Part shown: positions 1 to 14,381 of the stretch, one piece after another | How positions within the stretch are numbered: the first letter of the stretch is position 1 | Layout of the letters: every line of letters begins with the position of its first letter | From: Crotophaga sulcirostris | Taxonomy: Eukaryota; Chordata; Aves; Cuculiformes; Crotophagidae | NCBI GenBank assembly: GCA_013397455.1 | Contig: VYZB01000040.1 | Span: forward strand, 1,231,544 to 1,295,543 | Reading direction: 5' to 3' | DNA length: 64,000 bases | Program-made: the position numbers and the translations under genes | The notes under the pieces: model-generated | Database searches by the model: none | What the model saw: the letters and a program-made list of their open reading frames with translations, nothing else | What the model was told of the DNA's origin: nothing

Positions 1-1451
1 TTGTTGTGCTTTTAAATACTGGCATATGTTCAGCACACTCACACGTATTAACTCATCTTTGTGCACTTGAGATGTTGGGAGGGAGGGGGATAAAAATATG
101 TCCTGAGCTGCTTTGCATGTACGGGCTGAATATAGCTGGAGTGCTATGTTGTGGCTGGATATCACGATTAGAGAAACAGGGTCTGGCAGCCAGGGCTCCA
201 TAACTTTGTTCCCAGCTGTGCCCAAAACACTGTGCAGCAGTGAGATAAATAGCCAAGCCTGTCTGGAAGGGGTTTAGTAAGCTACTCCCTGGCTGGGAGA
301 TGTATAGCCTGCTGAAGTAAGGCAGGTAGCATGTTGAGCTCCTGAGCTGAGAAATGTCTTGGTGAAATTCATGATGCTAATTTGGGGGGGGGGGGATGCT
401 ACAGCTTGGATCATTTGCCTGCCTAGGAAATTCCTGTAGCTGTGAATGGGACTTGGTCAGGCAGATCCATTTGGCTCATGTGCTTAATATGGACCAAGAA
501 TAGCTATCAGTCGCACATCAACATGTGCACTACTAAGAAGTGAGTGACTTTCCCACACTGGCAACTATGGAAGTGAAAGATCTCTCCTTAGTGCAGGTAG
601 TGCATGAACAGTTGTATCTCAGTCCTATCCATGAAGGACAGTGGGGATTGGTCCTCTGTCTCTCTGCTTCCTGGGACCTTCTGCTTAGGCTTCTCACAAG
701 TAGTGCATTTTTGGGCAACCACCTCTTATCAACTAGGAATAGGGAGGGGATCACTTAAACAGCCAGCAGCTTCTCACAGTCTCCAGTCCCTACTAACCCA
801 GCAAATCCAGTACTAGATGTCATCATTGTCCATTATCATCCAGGCCCCTGTGTCTTTACGGAGGGAGGGAGGGCGAGGGCAGGAATTTTCATAACCATTC
901 CACTGTATATTGAGCAGCATTCAAGTCCAAAGGCTCTGTTGCAACCAATTTCATGGGCAATTTGAAGCTGGGCACTGCAGCGATGTGCAGAGGTACCTCA
1001 AATACTTCCAAGACCACTGGTCCTGGACCCAGGGCAGTACAGCTGCAGCTGCCCAGTGTCATAGTTTGATTCTTTTAACTATGGGGCAATCCATTTGGTC
1101 TTTGGAGTCCATAGATTACAAACACTCCTGACACACCCTTGTCCATTCTGCCCAGATGGATGTGTCTGTCTTGATTCCAGGATCGACTGGTGGTGGTTGC
1201 ACTGTGCAAGTGTATCCCAACTTTGGGTCCCAGTCTTCCATGCACAGAATAAAGAGTTCCCAAAGCCTGCAGTGGGATTTAGTGCTCCCCTGCTTGCAGA
1301 TGTTGGCTGTGAACTTCTCTGCAGCCAAGGCGGAGGAAAGGGAGGATATCTGCCTCCCTAAAAGACGACCTGGCCCTGCCAAGAGTTTGAGGCTGGGAGT
1401 GCTGTGAACTTGTCCTTCATGTGCTTTTTGTTTTGCTGTCTGCTACGACAG
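1..1451 (+). other. REEP1: REEP1 intron upstream of the EIDD exon (3' part only)
   Basis: This is intronic sequence of the plus-strand REEP1 gene; its 5' end and the earlier exons lie outside the window. It ends in the acceptor TGCTACGACAG at 1441-1451, which has a weak, interrupted pyrimidine tract. A run of 12 G occurs near 384-395. I see no CR1 fragment, no RNA gene and no convincing coding exon. Short open frames on both strands lack any recognisable motif. Confidence 0.7.
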
Positions 1452-1565
1452 GAGATTGACGACTGCCTCGTCCAGGCAAAGGATCGGAGCTACGATGCCC
1501 TTGTGCACTTTGGGAAGCGGGGACTGAACGTCGCAGCCACCGCAGCCGTCATGGCAGCTTCAAAG
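1452..1565 (+). CDS. REEP1: REEP1 coding exon (human exon 5 equivalent)
   Basis: REEP1 (receptor expression-enhancing protein 1) is a reticulon-like hairpin protein of the tubular endoplasmic reticulum. It shapes ER membrane, links ER to microtubules through its C-terminal part, and is mutated in hereditary spastic paraplegia SPG31. The 114-nt exon is phase 0 at both ends and encodes 38 residues, beginning [20 protein letters not shown] and ending [12 protein letters not shown]. This is nearly identical to human REEP1 just after the membrane hairpins. It is flanked by an AG acceptor (1450-1451) and a GTAAAG donor (1566). The length matches the human exon as I recall it (c.304-417). The N-terminal hairpin exons lie upstream of the window, so the gene is partial here. 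Identification rests on remembered protein sequence but is unambiguous. Confidence 0.96.
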
Positions 1566-4500
1566 GTAAAGGTGCGGTGGGTAAAGGTTCCCAGGTCAGC
1601 ATGGTGACATTATCATCTCATCTGCATCCATTGCCAGCAGCAGCCACCGTGTGGAGGCGGGGAGGTGGTGAGGGTAGGAATTCTCTCACTGATTTTGATC
1701 ATGCTTTCCAATTTTCCATTCACTAGCCACACAGGTGCCTTCTGGGATGAATACAGAAAGTGTGGTGCTTAGTGAACCTGTAGGAGGTTGGAAATGAAGG
1801 ATTAAGACTAGGGTGTGGCTCAGGCCTCTGCTGAATTTCATATTTTCCATCAGTGCCCAGGTGAAAGTGTTAACAATTCGGTTCATCACAGCCTGTGCTC
1901 TTCATTTTCCCTGTCAGAATAGGAGCAAGCTTCCATGAAAGAGGCTGACACTGCGTGAACACAATTAACACCCTAGCAGGGAAATATTTTTTTTTGGACA
2001 GCACCTTCTGCAGTGAAGGGAAAGGTCAGCTAGTTTTCAGTTTTTCGGTTGTTATGCTTAATTATTGAGAAGTCTGGAGGATCTACTGAACTATAATTTG
2101 GGTACCGACAGAAAGCAGATGTGGTCTGAAGTTCGTGAAGGCTGGAAGTTCATCTGCAAGGCTTACATGTAACATCCCCGGTGTATCATTCTCCGGAGAC
2201 ATATTTATGTAAGAGTGAATGGGAAGAGGCATTAGTTTCTTTTGGAGGATAAGTAGATATTGGATGATGAGTGGTCTCATCTGAGGAGGTGCATCCTGCA
2301 CTCTGCTCCTGGCTTAGAGCCAGAACCAGAGAATAGCTGTTATCTCTGTTTCTTTGCTTGCATAAAAGCTGCAAGGACTTGATAACTGCGTTTTGTCAGC
2401 CTGCTCTCTGGCCATGGATTATCATGGCTTAGGGTAGGTGTGTGCGGTGACGGTACTGTTGTGTTTGAGACAAGGCCTGTCTAAAAGATAGGGCTTTCAT
2501 GCAGATAAAGTGCCTCTTGCAAAAGGACAGTAGAGACATATGGGCAAGGTGGGTACTGGTATTAGGAAAAATGTGTGAATGGGAGTTGAAGGAAATTATT
2601 TTCCTCTGTCAAATGCTTTTCATATGACCTGGGGCACATCATTGTAGTATGGTTTATGCACTTTTACAGGAGATAAGGCCAAAACATCCTTAGGAAGGCC
2701 AAACAGCATAAAGTCTATGAAGCTTGTTGAACACAAGGTATTATAGAAGTGGGGAGCCCCTGGGGTGTGCCACGCACATGTAGGATCACAAGGAAATGCA
2801 AAAGCTATATCCTGTTCCAAAGAAGAAACACAAATTCCCTCTCTTTGCCCTACCAAGCTCTGTGCAGACTGTGGCTGTCGGGTTCTCCTGAACCTCTGCA
2901 GGGGGAAGGCTCTGCTAACTCAGGGACTGCTGGCTAATCCAAAGCTGGACTGAAACCTGGGATAAACACGGAGCTAAGGCAAAGCTGTGTGTTACATACC
3001 CGGCAAAACAACATTTGTGTGATGCTTTCATGGCACTTGACACTTTTACTGCTGCTGTGTGAGCCTCTAGAAGTTGCACCATGGACATAAATAGACTCTG
3101 GAAATGCCTGTTTTGCAAGACTGGCCTTGCTCTTAGCCCCTTCCTACAAGGTGCTGCAGACTCTCTGTGCTAGAACTGCTTTTGGGACAAAGTGAGAAAC
3201 TGTGTGTGAATCCTGAAGAAACTCTGACTCCTGTTGGGGTAGCTCCTGAGTCTGAGAAGCTCAAGAGTAGCCCAGACCCACAGTGCCAACCCGTTCATCT
3301 TGGGACTGCCACAGTGTCTTTGTCAGCTCTTCAACCTTCAATGCTCTTCAATGAGCAGTGAGCACCACAGTTTTTCTTCCCACTATTCTGCTTTTCTGGT
3401 GTGTTTTCTTAAGGATCTCACTGCCTCGAACTGTGACTCCAGTGGCAGTGGGAAGCTGGGTAGAAGAGTCTCCAGGGTACAAGGAAGGCTTTGTTTTACA
3501 TGCGTTACTGAAGCTTCCCATTCAGTGCTGGAAGAAAGCAACTCTGTGACTTGTGTGGTGTTGTATGGCACATCTGCCAGGCTGGCTTGAGAGAAAACAG
3601 TTAAGATGGTGCAACCTGTAAATGGACCTGTGTCTTTCCTGCAGGGGGCTTTGGGAAAGCGGAAAATGTTCTATTGATGAGATGGAGAGGTTGTTATTGG
3701 ATTGATTGATTGATTTTTATAACAAAGCAAGGACTCTTCGTGTCTTTGCTTCAACCTTGACATTTAAATTGCTCTGAATATGTGAGGAAAAGCAGGACTC
3801 CTGGCTTCCTTCATCACTTCATTGTGTGGCCTCCAGCAGGTTGCTTGCTTCGATGTGCCTCAGGGTGCACATCCAAGAGGTGAGCTGAGCTGACAGCTCT
3901 CCTCCTCCAAAATGCTGTCATGCTCCTTCTCTCAGTGTGTTACTGCTCTTTGGACCTCCTCAAATTATCTCTCATCTATCAGAAAGCTAACCCAGAAAGA
4001 AAGAAAAGGAATAATGTTTTTTGAGCCCACAAATGTGTCTTCAATGCCTGAGCCACGACAAGGAAAGAGACAGAACTGCGTTGTGAGGAGTGTGGCCAGA
4101 GGGAAGGAAAGCAAGATCTTCCCTTCCTGGTAGTGGGAAGCAGACAGGTTAGCTCTGCTGCTCATGGGACTACACCCTTAATACATTTACACTCTTCATG
4201 CTGTAATAGTCAGGAGTGGTTGAGGCAGTTTCTGACCCTGCCCTTCTCAGACTGAATTTGCTATTTTTCAGGCAGGGAGAGTTGAACAGCTGTGATTTAC
4301 GGCCTGATGTGCTGCAGTACGGAAGTGCTGAGTTGGGATTCCTTGGGTATTCAGGATGTGAAGTGTGATGGGCTGGGTGTGGATGTGGCTCCATTTAAGC
4401 TGTCCTTGCTGCTGTGAAGGAAGGTGTTTCTCTAAGAGAGGAGCAATACCAGCAGGTATGGGTGGTAACAGCTGCTGTTGCCCTGATTTTCAGCTGCTGT

Positions 4501-6565
4501 TAAATTGATGTCAGCACCCTTGCTCACTTGAGAAGGAGGTATAACAGAACTAGATTATCCTGCATGAGAGAAGTTTAAATGACTAATTATCTGGAAAACA
4601 CTTGGAGCTGACAGATGCCAGATGAGATTGCAGTGCTATCCTTGCAAGGAAGTTTCCAGGGAGGAAGGAAAGAGAATACTGCTCCTGAGGCTTATCCTGG
4701 CTTTCCCAGTGCCCAGATTTAAGGGCACCTAGTTAACCTGTGATGTGTTGAGTGTAGGGGGGAAGGTGAGCCCTGAACATGTTCATTGGGTTTCAGCCTC
4801 TAACAGATCGTGTTAAAATTGGAACCTATAGAGGTGACCATATATTTGGAAGCACTGAGTGCCTGCAGCTCCCATACATAATATGGCTTTTACCAGCAAG
4901 TGAATGCGAGGATCTGTTTTATATCCTGCTTCACTTGGATTAATGGGCAAGGAAAAGATGTTTTTAATTAAGAAATGGACTCTCAGACTTTGCAAGTCAG
5001 CATCTTCTGGTGGCAAATACACAGTGAGATGCTGGGCTGAAAGTGTTGTCTGTATAGACTGTTTTCAGTAAGTTAGCTTAAATCCAAAGGCTCCTGTACT
5101 TGAAGATATCTCTTACTGAACATAGCCTCTTCCTCTCCTTTCTTTCTGAGCTGTGGTAACTTCTTGTGCTCCACAGGATCCCTCATGATCTTTTGTCTTT
5201 CTTGATAGGATCTTTGGGCAAGGCCCATCTGTCCCTTCATTCTTTCTGTCCATCAGGCAGCACCGATTACCATTTCTGTGTTACGGGCTGCTACTTGTAT
5301 TTACCACAGGCTAAAATGCTGCAAGCTGTGCACAGCCACACCTTCCTTATCCTGGATCCTCTGGCCCTTTCTCCCTTTCTATCTTAAATAACCTACAGTT
5401 TTAGTTAGCCAAATGCATGCTTGTCTCCCTTCACCCTTCCTCCTGCTCCCTTCCCCTGCTCTGTTTTGTTTTGAAGCCACAGTAGTGCTAACACTGGCAC
5501 AAACCTGTGCCAATTCATTTGACAGGCTGAGGAGCTGTCAGTGTCCCAAGTACCCTGTATCTGCCCAGCTGGCTCGCTTGGGTGTTTTCTCTCTCTCCAG
5601 AGAGTCTATTTTTGATGCTCTCTAAGCAGAGTATTGGATATCTGCTCTTACTACCCCTGCTCGCCACAGATCTCTTCCCTGCCCCCAGCAGCTTGTGTCC
5701 CCACCAAGGACCATAATCTCATTTGGGGCTCTGTAATCCTGTCCTCATTGCTTGGTCATTTTGTCACACACGGTGACTTCAAGTGGGTCAGCCCTAAGTG
5801 GCAGGATTAGATGACCAAACAGTAAATCCTGCTGCTTTTTATGTGTTTTCAATTAGTTCCAACTAGTTCAGCCATTCCCACTCCTGAAGGGCCCTGGGCG
5901 CTGACCAACACCTTCTTTCCAGCTCAGCTTGGTGGAGGAGAGGAGAAGCACAAAAGGAACCTGCAGAAGGAGAGCAGCACCAAGGCTGTTAGGACCCTGG
6001 TGGTGGGGCAGGCACAGGGTCTTGGCCAGGCAGAGGAGCTGCCAGATGGAGGCCTGGGCATAACTGGGCTGTTCATGGGCACCAGTCAGGTTTCTACCGT
6101 AAGCGACTGGGATTTGTGTGGGGCTGCAGTGAAGAGAGGTACCAGTGCTGTGCCTCCTCCAGCACTACCATCCATACTGCCTGGCTGTCACCATGCTCTC
6201 AGCACTATCTTATCCTCTTCCTGTCACCGTGAGCCTCCCACCACCTGCTGCCTTGCTTTATCCCCAATCCCCAAACCTTCTACTCCTTGCTTCTTGTCCC
6301 AAGATACAGCCCAGCCCGGCCTCCTCTGTCTCTACAACCCTCCCATCACCAGTTTCACACTGTCCCCCAGGTCTTGGATACTCCAAGCTCCTGGATTTCC
6401 CAGATCCTCTTTGCATGTATCCTTATTCCTCACCCTGAAGAAACCAGTTCTGCCAAACAGGCCAATGTCTTTCCTCACCCCCAAGACAAATCCTGCTCCC
6501 AGCCTCTTAACTATCCCTAAACTGCAGCCTTAACTCAATCTCCACAGGAGAGCCACCAGTTCATT

Positions 6566-6672
6566 GTAGAGTCATAGAATGGTTTGGATTGGAAAAGACC
6601 TTAAAGATCATCGAGTTCCATCCCCCCTGCCATGAGCAGGGACAACTTCCACTGGGTCAGGTTGCTACCCAC
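6566..6672 (-). mobile_element. CR1 3'-end fragment
   Basis: The plus strand reads as the reverse complement of a CR1 tail: GTCATAGAATGGTTTGGATT, then a run ending CCCCCCTGCCATGAGCAGGG. That places the element on the minus strand, severely 5'-truncated to about 100 bp. Truncation of this kind is typical of CR1 target-primed insertion. It lies antisense in a REEP1 intron, directly after a long chance open frame. Confidence 0.9.
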
Positions 6673-9600
6673 AAGTTTTAACCCTAGGTTGTAACCCAGA
6701 TGTTTCTGATAATGTACCTTCCTCTGCCCTTCTTCTGCCCTCCTGTGTGTTGGGCAGGGACTGTTTGCACAGCAGCTGGTGCTGTGGCTCCTGCTGTGCC
6801 CCTTGGTGCTGCCTGCCTTTAGGAAGGGGAATGGGGCACGGGATGCTGCTGGCAGTGGGTGCAGTGCCTTGGCAGAGGATGATGAATGAGGTGGAGGGAG
6901 CAGGCACGCATGACTGGTGTCGAAGAAAAACCCATTTGTGCCTCATTAGTCTGAGAAAGAGTCCAGGAGCCTGTCATGCGTGGGGAAATATGGCTTGTGG
7001 TGCTGCCAGAGCTAGCAATCACTCTGGTTATCAGTTAAAAGGACCAGACATGCAGACGAAAGCGGGAGGGTTTCAGTCTGTGCATCCACCTCCTTAATCT
7101 TCAGGAGTGCAGTGTTAGCAGTTCCCAAACTTCGGCTCACAACCACCCGGCTGGCCCAGCATCGTCATCTCCATTTCCACCTTTGGGCTCACCACCCACT
7201 TGGAGGTCACAGCTCTGCTTCTTCAGGGTCCCTTAGCCCTAGAAATTTATTGGGAAGTTTCCCGTTGCGTTTGCTGGTTTTTAAACCCAGGCACTGGGAG
7301 AGAAACACTGAGGATCATTTAGATTTTATCCTCTCCAGTCAAACAGCATCTTTTCCTTCATTTCTACTGTCTGGCTGGTGCAGCTGGTGCAGCTGCCTAA
7401 ATGTCAATATGTTGATCCTTAATTTTTCCATGAGAATTGAGACCAATTTGCTGTGGGAGTTTGAAGCTCAAACTTGTGTGGGAGAGAGACACTGCCTTTG
7501 GTGGCATGACAGTGCAGAACTGCACTTTTGCTTGAATTGGGAAAGAGGGTGGCAAGGAGTGGGGAATATCCTTCCCTTTAAGAGGATGGATAAGTTTACC
7601 TCTTTGTAAGCAGGAGGTCCCACTGCTTGGAGGGAGGTTGTTTCTGTGCTTACCAAACATTATCAACGAATGTAATGGACCCACTGTGTGCCCTGCTCTG
7701 GGACATGGCCAAGAGTTGGAGAAGTCAGAAGTTGTTTAGAATACACAGTTTGAGAAGCCTTTGGGGACCCATTAGTGCTGTCTCAGAAGGGCTGAGTATG
7801 CGGCTTTTGAAAGGGGCTTCCTTTAAAGGGTCTCCATTGGGGATCCAAAATCAAAGATCTCATGGCTGAGCAATGGTACACCAATAGAGGAACAACAAAT
7901 GGCTTTCTTGGAACATATGGTAGCGTGCCACTGATCACAGTGTTTTGTGAACTGTTGCTGTCATGGTTTGATCTATCTTTCATTCTTAAGTCTTTGAGAA
8001 TCTGTTTTTCCCAAATCAATTAAAAACCAACACTGTTTGAGCTACAATCCAGGTAGCTGTTCCCAGTTTATCTCTCTTGTTGTCCCTTTCGTTGATGTCT
8101 CCGAGAATCAGACAATAGCCAGTGAATGCACAGGACAGCAGAACCAAACAATAAATTCATACAGAGAGACTAGGCTGGGAGAGATGATAACAAACAGTTC
8201 CCAGGAGAGGAAATGAACTGCACAAACAAAAAGGGTGGATGAAATTAAATTTCCACCATCATCATTAACGTCAGCTGGTTTCCCTTTCAGTCTGACATCT
8301 CCAAAGTGGGTAGTTGTTCCAGGCTAGGCACGGCACGCAGGCCCTGGCCATGAGGATATTGCTTGTAGGATATTTGTGTTCGTATGGTGGCAGAAGCAAT
8401 TTCCTCCTTTGCTCAGAGCATAAAGCCAATGGTTTTGCTCTTAGCAGGGCCTGCCTGCAGCCAGACGTGATAACACGTCTGCGTGCAAACTCCCACTCAT
8501 GGCCATGAGTAATTCCCCAGTGTTACCCTACTTCTCGGAAGACCTAGCAGTCACCAGGACTAAAGTGACTTCTTCATGTCCCTCACCTAATCCTGTGCCA
8601 AAATTAGTCATAAATGCACCCATTTCTTAATGATCTTAAGCCTGGATTACAGAGGTGGCCAGGCACTGGGGGTTTCTCCAGTGGGAAACATCAATCAACT
8701 GCAAGGAGCAGAGTGGCAGCCCATTGTGTTTATAATTTGCTTTACTCTTTAAACACACTTGCTAGGTAACACCCTGTCAGCTGGGGTTATGGAGTGGTTT
8801 CTCCATCTCTCTGCGAAAGCTGAGGAAGGGAGAACCTACGTTCAAAGGTGTAGTCCACAGGTGGGTGTCACTGCTTTTTATGTGTGTGTGAGCCCCTGCA
8901 CATGGTGCCAAAGCCTCATGCTCATGTCTTGCCTTGATTACTTATGCTTCAAATAGACCTTATTCTCAAAGCTTTTATGTGTGTTGCCACAATGGCTCTT
9001 TTTTTTCCCTTGTTAGGTCTCTCAGCTACTTCATTTACACTTGTATTGGGACCAGAAAAAAGGGCAGGTAATCTGCTGAGTGCTTATACTAACCCCTAAC
9101 TGATGTCTGCCTCCCCATCAGACTAGTTTGAACTGATTTCAGCTGGGATTGGTCTGAGGCCAGATGCTGCTCTGCTTCCAGTGGGTAGAAAGATCCTGCC
9201 TGCTGAGCTTTAAAAGCCTATCTTTGATCTCCTCAGCAAAATGCCTTCCAAGTCCTCTGCTGGCAATCAGAGACACTCCAGCAGCCAGGCAGGCAGCTCT
9301 GTATGTGGAAAACCCATCTAACTCAGACTGCTGCTACTGCATCGGCCAAGCTGCTGTGTTTGCTGTTGTTTTCTTGCTAATGGATAAAGGGAGCCTCTCT
9401 CCCACTGCTGTGATCCCATTAGGATGGTTGGGCTTGCAGTGGAGTTGGCGAGGCCAGGACTTGACTCAGAAGAGGAGATGCATCTCTGCAAGCATTTTCT
9501 GATAGGTGTGGTTGAAGAATTCCTGCTGACACTGTCGCGATAACTGACAACCTAGGAACCTGCACTACACCTTGTAGTAAGTGCAGGGTGGAGGCTGTAA

Positions 9601-12600
9601 CATGCATGCAGACGTGTCAGCTAGCACGGAGAAGGACTGCTAACCAAAACTAGAGCAAAAAGAGAGAACATTAACAGGTGTAGCACTGTGCTGAAAGAGT
9701 GACTTAGTGTTCCCTTGCCTGTCCATTAACTGCTGATCCTAAGATGCAAAAGGCCAGAAGGTGCCATCCTGTATTAACCCTGACCGTATTAAAAGCTTCT
9801 CTTTTATGACTTGGCATTTTTTTGATTCCTCATTTGTATCATTTCACCACGCTGTGTTTCAGCTTCCACAGCTGCAAAATGGAGTTTGTAGGTATTTGAG
9901 GTGTTTTGAAGCCTAAATATTGTCTCCTGAATTCTTTCAGATTGTCAGACTGAATATAAGATAAAATCTAGACACTGTTATTTATTTATATTTAGATCAT
10001 GTTTAATGGGACTTTGTTATGTAAATTGCAGATGATTAAATTATGTGCCTAATTTTATTTACCTATGTAAAGCTACCTACATATATGAGTGTTTTTAATG
10101 AGTAATTCCATTGGATGTACACCCAGTTTTTCCAGACTCCTGAAACTATCTCTCTCTCTCTAAAAAATTTTATTTCAAATGTCAATGCAGAGATTAATTA
10201 TAGAGAGGCAAAGCAATGAAGACAATCCCAGGTATTTCTGATGGAGTGCCTTTTAGAGTGCCTAATGCAATAATGACTTCAGATTTTGGGAAGGATCAAG
10301 ATTTCTGATCCTTCCAAGCAAATACTGCACCAGTGTTTGTGCTCTGGGCCCACAGAGATTAATGTTTGTTCCTAGAGATGATGTCTGTAAAATTTAGAAG
10401 AAGGTAGCATGCAGGTTAGTTGGCTTTGAAAGCTCAGTATTCTGATACTGTTTTGTCCAACTCTTTAAAGCAAAAATAAGCAGAGAATGTGCTAGATGTG
10501 AAGAAGTAAGGTATGCCAATACTACAGCTGTGATTTTTACCAAAGTAGGTAGAGATGTACCTAGATTAGTTTTAGGTTAATCACTGCGCCGCACGGATGG
10601 GAGCTTTAACTTCCCTTAGAATCACAAACATCTTAAATGTCTTGATGGACGATGCCCTGATATTGTTGGTGGTGTCTGAATCTAAATAAGGTTGATACCA
10701 AGTGATAGCAGTTACTGGAAGGTGATATTACTGTCTTTTTTAGCATTTGTCTTTTGTCCTGTTCAGTACCACTGAGCCCTGCCCCAGCCCTTCTCTGCCT
10801 CTGTAGAGAGAGAACTGTCCCCTGTAGGATCTAGTGAGGTTGGTGGGTCCTGGGAGAAGAAGAGGTGAAGGAAACCTGAAGAAGTCTGCTTTCAGCTTGT
10901 GCTGTGCCTTCACCCGTGGAGTGAACCTTCCTTGGGACAAGAAGATCAGATGAGTGTGGGAGTGGGTCCACTGTAGTGAACAGGGAGCAGACAGAAACCT
11001 GCTCCCACTTGTTGCCACCAAAACCTCACCATCTAGCCAAATCCCTGTCTACTGGATCAGAAGTGCCATGCTTACAGAGGCAACCTGTGTCCTGGGAGAA
11101 GCTGGATGAGGTAGAAGTTGAGTCTAGGTGGACAGTCTTGTGCCCAGGGCAATAAGACTCAGTCTTGCAGCACCACTTCATGCTTGTGTCCTCTTCCAGG
11201 GGATGAAGTCCCCAAAACACAGGTCCCACACTGCCAGCACAATCATCCTGAGAGAGTAGATGGGGAAAGAGAGAGAGAGATGCTGTCATCCACAGGCCCA
11301 CAGCCCTTCCAGTCCCTGTTTTCCCTGTTTTGCCGTTGACAGAGTGAAATGTTGTTCTCACAGCTCCTGTCAAGATACTGCTGCTGTCACGCTCTCTAGG
11401 ATAAAACTATCCCAGATTCATGTGGACATGCTGCAAACAAACCTCTGTCCTGCAGTGTAGACATAGCTTCAGGACCTGGATCTTCTCTCTGTGTAGATGG
11501 ATGGTGTGCTGAAATTCCTAGGACATGTCCCATGTCCGAGGCAGTTGGAAGAGCATCTGTCTCATGAGGACCAAGACAGTAAACAAAAATCCCCAAAACA
11601 GCTGCTCTGCTTCCACATGATTGTTTTAGCCAAGCACAGCCCAAGATCTGTGTTGTGCTAAAGCTATTCTAGCTCTTAATTTGTGTTTTATTTTTGTTAA
11701 TAAATGGTAAGTCTTATTGTGGAACAATAAGTATTACAGCTGAATAAAGTCTTTATTTGTTTATTGCTAAAACATACAACTACAGCAGTGCAAACCCTCA
11801 CAGTGTTGGCTTTCCAAATTTGTGCATTTGCTTATCTGACAGGGAAATTAAGGTTGGTAACAACATTTTCCATTTTACTCTGAAACCATCCTGATTCTGT
11901 TGGAATCATAATTTCTGTCATGTTTCTATTTAGGGGCAGGTAGAAATGTGGCGACTGGGAAAGAATTGTGTTATCTTACTCTCTAGGAACAATTAAATCA
12001 AACCTATCTCTATGAAGACCAAAGTTGTAAAAATTTGAAAGAAAATAAATGAAAGTCAGCAGGCACTCACACGTGTTCAGTGCCTTCACCCAACCTGAGC
12101 CTTCACTCTTCCTGCCGTTTCTGAGATTGGAATAAACTGTTTCATGCAATGGTAGGAACAGTGATATTTTGCTACTTGCGTGATGAGCAAATTTATTCTT
12201 TGCTCTTATAAACTCAGGTGGAATTAAAGCAAAGATCAAGAAAAGACCATTTATTTTCCCCTGGATAAAGTTGAAGTTGTTCAGCACAGCTGCCTGACTC
12301 TGAGGCTGTGGCTGTACACGTTATATGCTAATGTAACAGACCCACAGATGACAGGCACATATCAGGCCCTTGTGGGTTCAAAGCTGTCACTGAAGCCTTT
12401 GATCATTATATGCCACTATATCACAAGTTGCAGTGCAAGAATATTCTTAATTTTCAATGCAACGGGGTGTGTTACTGTCATCTTCCCCGCCAGCTTGCTC
12501 TGACACATGAATCTCTCCTCTAACCTGACTCATGTCCATGTACCTAAGTTGCTCACTGGAATGAAATGGTATTTGGGGTGGCTGGCTGAGCAGAGCAGAG

Positions 12601-13234
12601 CAGCTGGGAGGAGGTTAAAAGCTTCACCACTGCTGACACTTGAGCTGGTGGGAGGAATACAGCACTCAGGTTACAGCAGCTCATCAGTTCCAAACCCTCT
12701 GGCTTTGCTGGTCCAGCCCTTCTGCAACAGCAACATATTTAGTGATCTGATTGCTCTTGCTACAGATCTATCTGTTGTAGTCAGACTGCTGGGTAGGATG
12801 TCTTGTGTTAACTTTAAACCAGTTGCTGAGAACGGGGTGGCAGTCAGGAATTCAGTGCAAGCTCCAACACCCACCCGGAATGTGCTGCACGGAGTTCTGG
12901 GCAGCTGAGATCACACCCAGCTAACCAGCCATGCAAGGAGGTTTCAGTGTAGCAGCCCAGTGACAGCTGCAGCCACAGACTGCACAGTAAATGTATCTTA
13001 GATTGGCCTAAGAGGAATAACTGGAGATGCCTCTTGCACTGAGAACATGTCCCAGGAGTGGCTCAGCCAATAGCAGGAGCAGCTGAAGATCAGGCATCAA
13101 CTCTTGTGGCAGGTTGGTGAGTGAGATGGCAGAGGAGAGACTGTAACAAAACATCAGCTCCTGGGACAGTGTTTAGGCTGTGCTTTCCCTTATGTGCTGC
13201 TTTGAGAAATACAAGTCTAACTGAAGGTGGTGTG

Positions 13235-13333
13235 TGCCTGATCCAGTGGGAGGTGTCCCTGCCTATGGCAGGGGGTTGGAACTGGATGGACTTTGAGGTC
13301 CCTTCCAACCCAAACCGTTTTATGATTCTATGA
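13235..13333 (+). mobile_element. CR1 3'-end fragment
   Basis: This is a plus-strand CR1 tail. It runs from CTGATCCAGTGGGAGGTGTC through GGCAGGGGGTTGGAACTGGA to the terminal octamers TTTTATGATTCTATGA. Only the last 100 bp or so of the element remains. It lies in sense orientation within the REEP1 intron. Confidence 0.9.
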
Positions 13334-14381
13334 ATTGTTATGATGTGGCTTCTCTGGCCATTTTTGGTTAAACAGGGCAATATTTACTGGATTTTGGCTT
13401 CTTTGTGATTTCACCTCATTTAAAACACCTATTGAATTTTTCTTGATTTAGAGTAGCAGAAATAATTTTAGCATCAGGCTCTCTGTATTTATCTTAGTAG
13501 ATTATATGCTATGAAATATCTTTCAACCTCCCCCCCCAACAAAATATTAAAAAATAAATGTGCTTTTTAATCAGGTATGCTCTGTATATTCTGAATATCA
13601 CTTAATGTGGCCAAGAGAGAAGGATTAATAGTTCTGTACTGATTGCCTTTTCTGGTATTCTTGCTCTATGGCAGTGATGTAGCATGAGGATTACAGAATC
13701 CAGAAAGAGGTACTCGTATACTTATACTCAACTTTTTGATGTGATGTAGTTTTAATGTCTTTAAACTAACCCGTCCTTTACAAAGAAGAGCTACATTCCT
13801 TTCACCAAGGAATATGTTTGCTGCTTCACTGGGAGGTAGTCTGAAAGGAAAGAAAAATATTTTCTAAGTTTATGTCTTCCTTAAGTTGCACATAAAAGCC
13901 CTGGAATATTTATTTGCATTTAAAAATGACTTTTTATTTCTTTAACATTTCTAATTTTCTGTGCTCTGTAAAGTCTGTGTATGACTGAGAACAGTTGGGC
14001 GAATATCATCGTAGGTGATTAACTTTAAAAGGGAGTTACTTTGATGCAGGCTATTTAATTGTGTTTCTGAAGCCAAGCACCTATTTCACTCGGATCCTAG
14101 CAAAGAAAAGTACCTACTGGACAGATAAAACAACTGATCCTTTAGATGTGGCCACAGCTGCTCTGAGCTCAGATGACTGCACAGAAGAATCAGAGATGCT
14201 TGCCATCAAAAGTTTGACTGACTTTGTGCGTAGAACATCTCCAAAAGGAAGAGAAAAGAAAGGGAAATTATGCTTTAACTGGCTCATTTTTGTCCTTTCT
14301 AGGTTACTGGACCAGGCAATTTTTGCTCTTCCTATTGTCCTGATGGATTTCAGTGAGCTAGGCAGGAGAAAGGCTCAAAAT

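Noticed and set aside
5841..6533. 230-codon open frame on the plus strand
   Set aside because: The translation is Ser/Pro/Leu-rich with no domain, no splice-site structure and no similarity I recognise. It lies in a REEP1 intron just before a CR1 tail. Frames this long occur by chance in pyrimidine-rich DNA.
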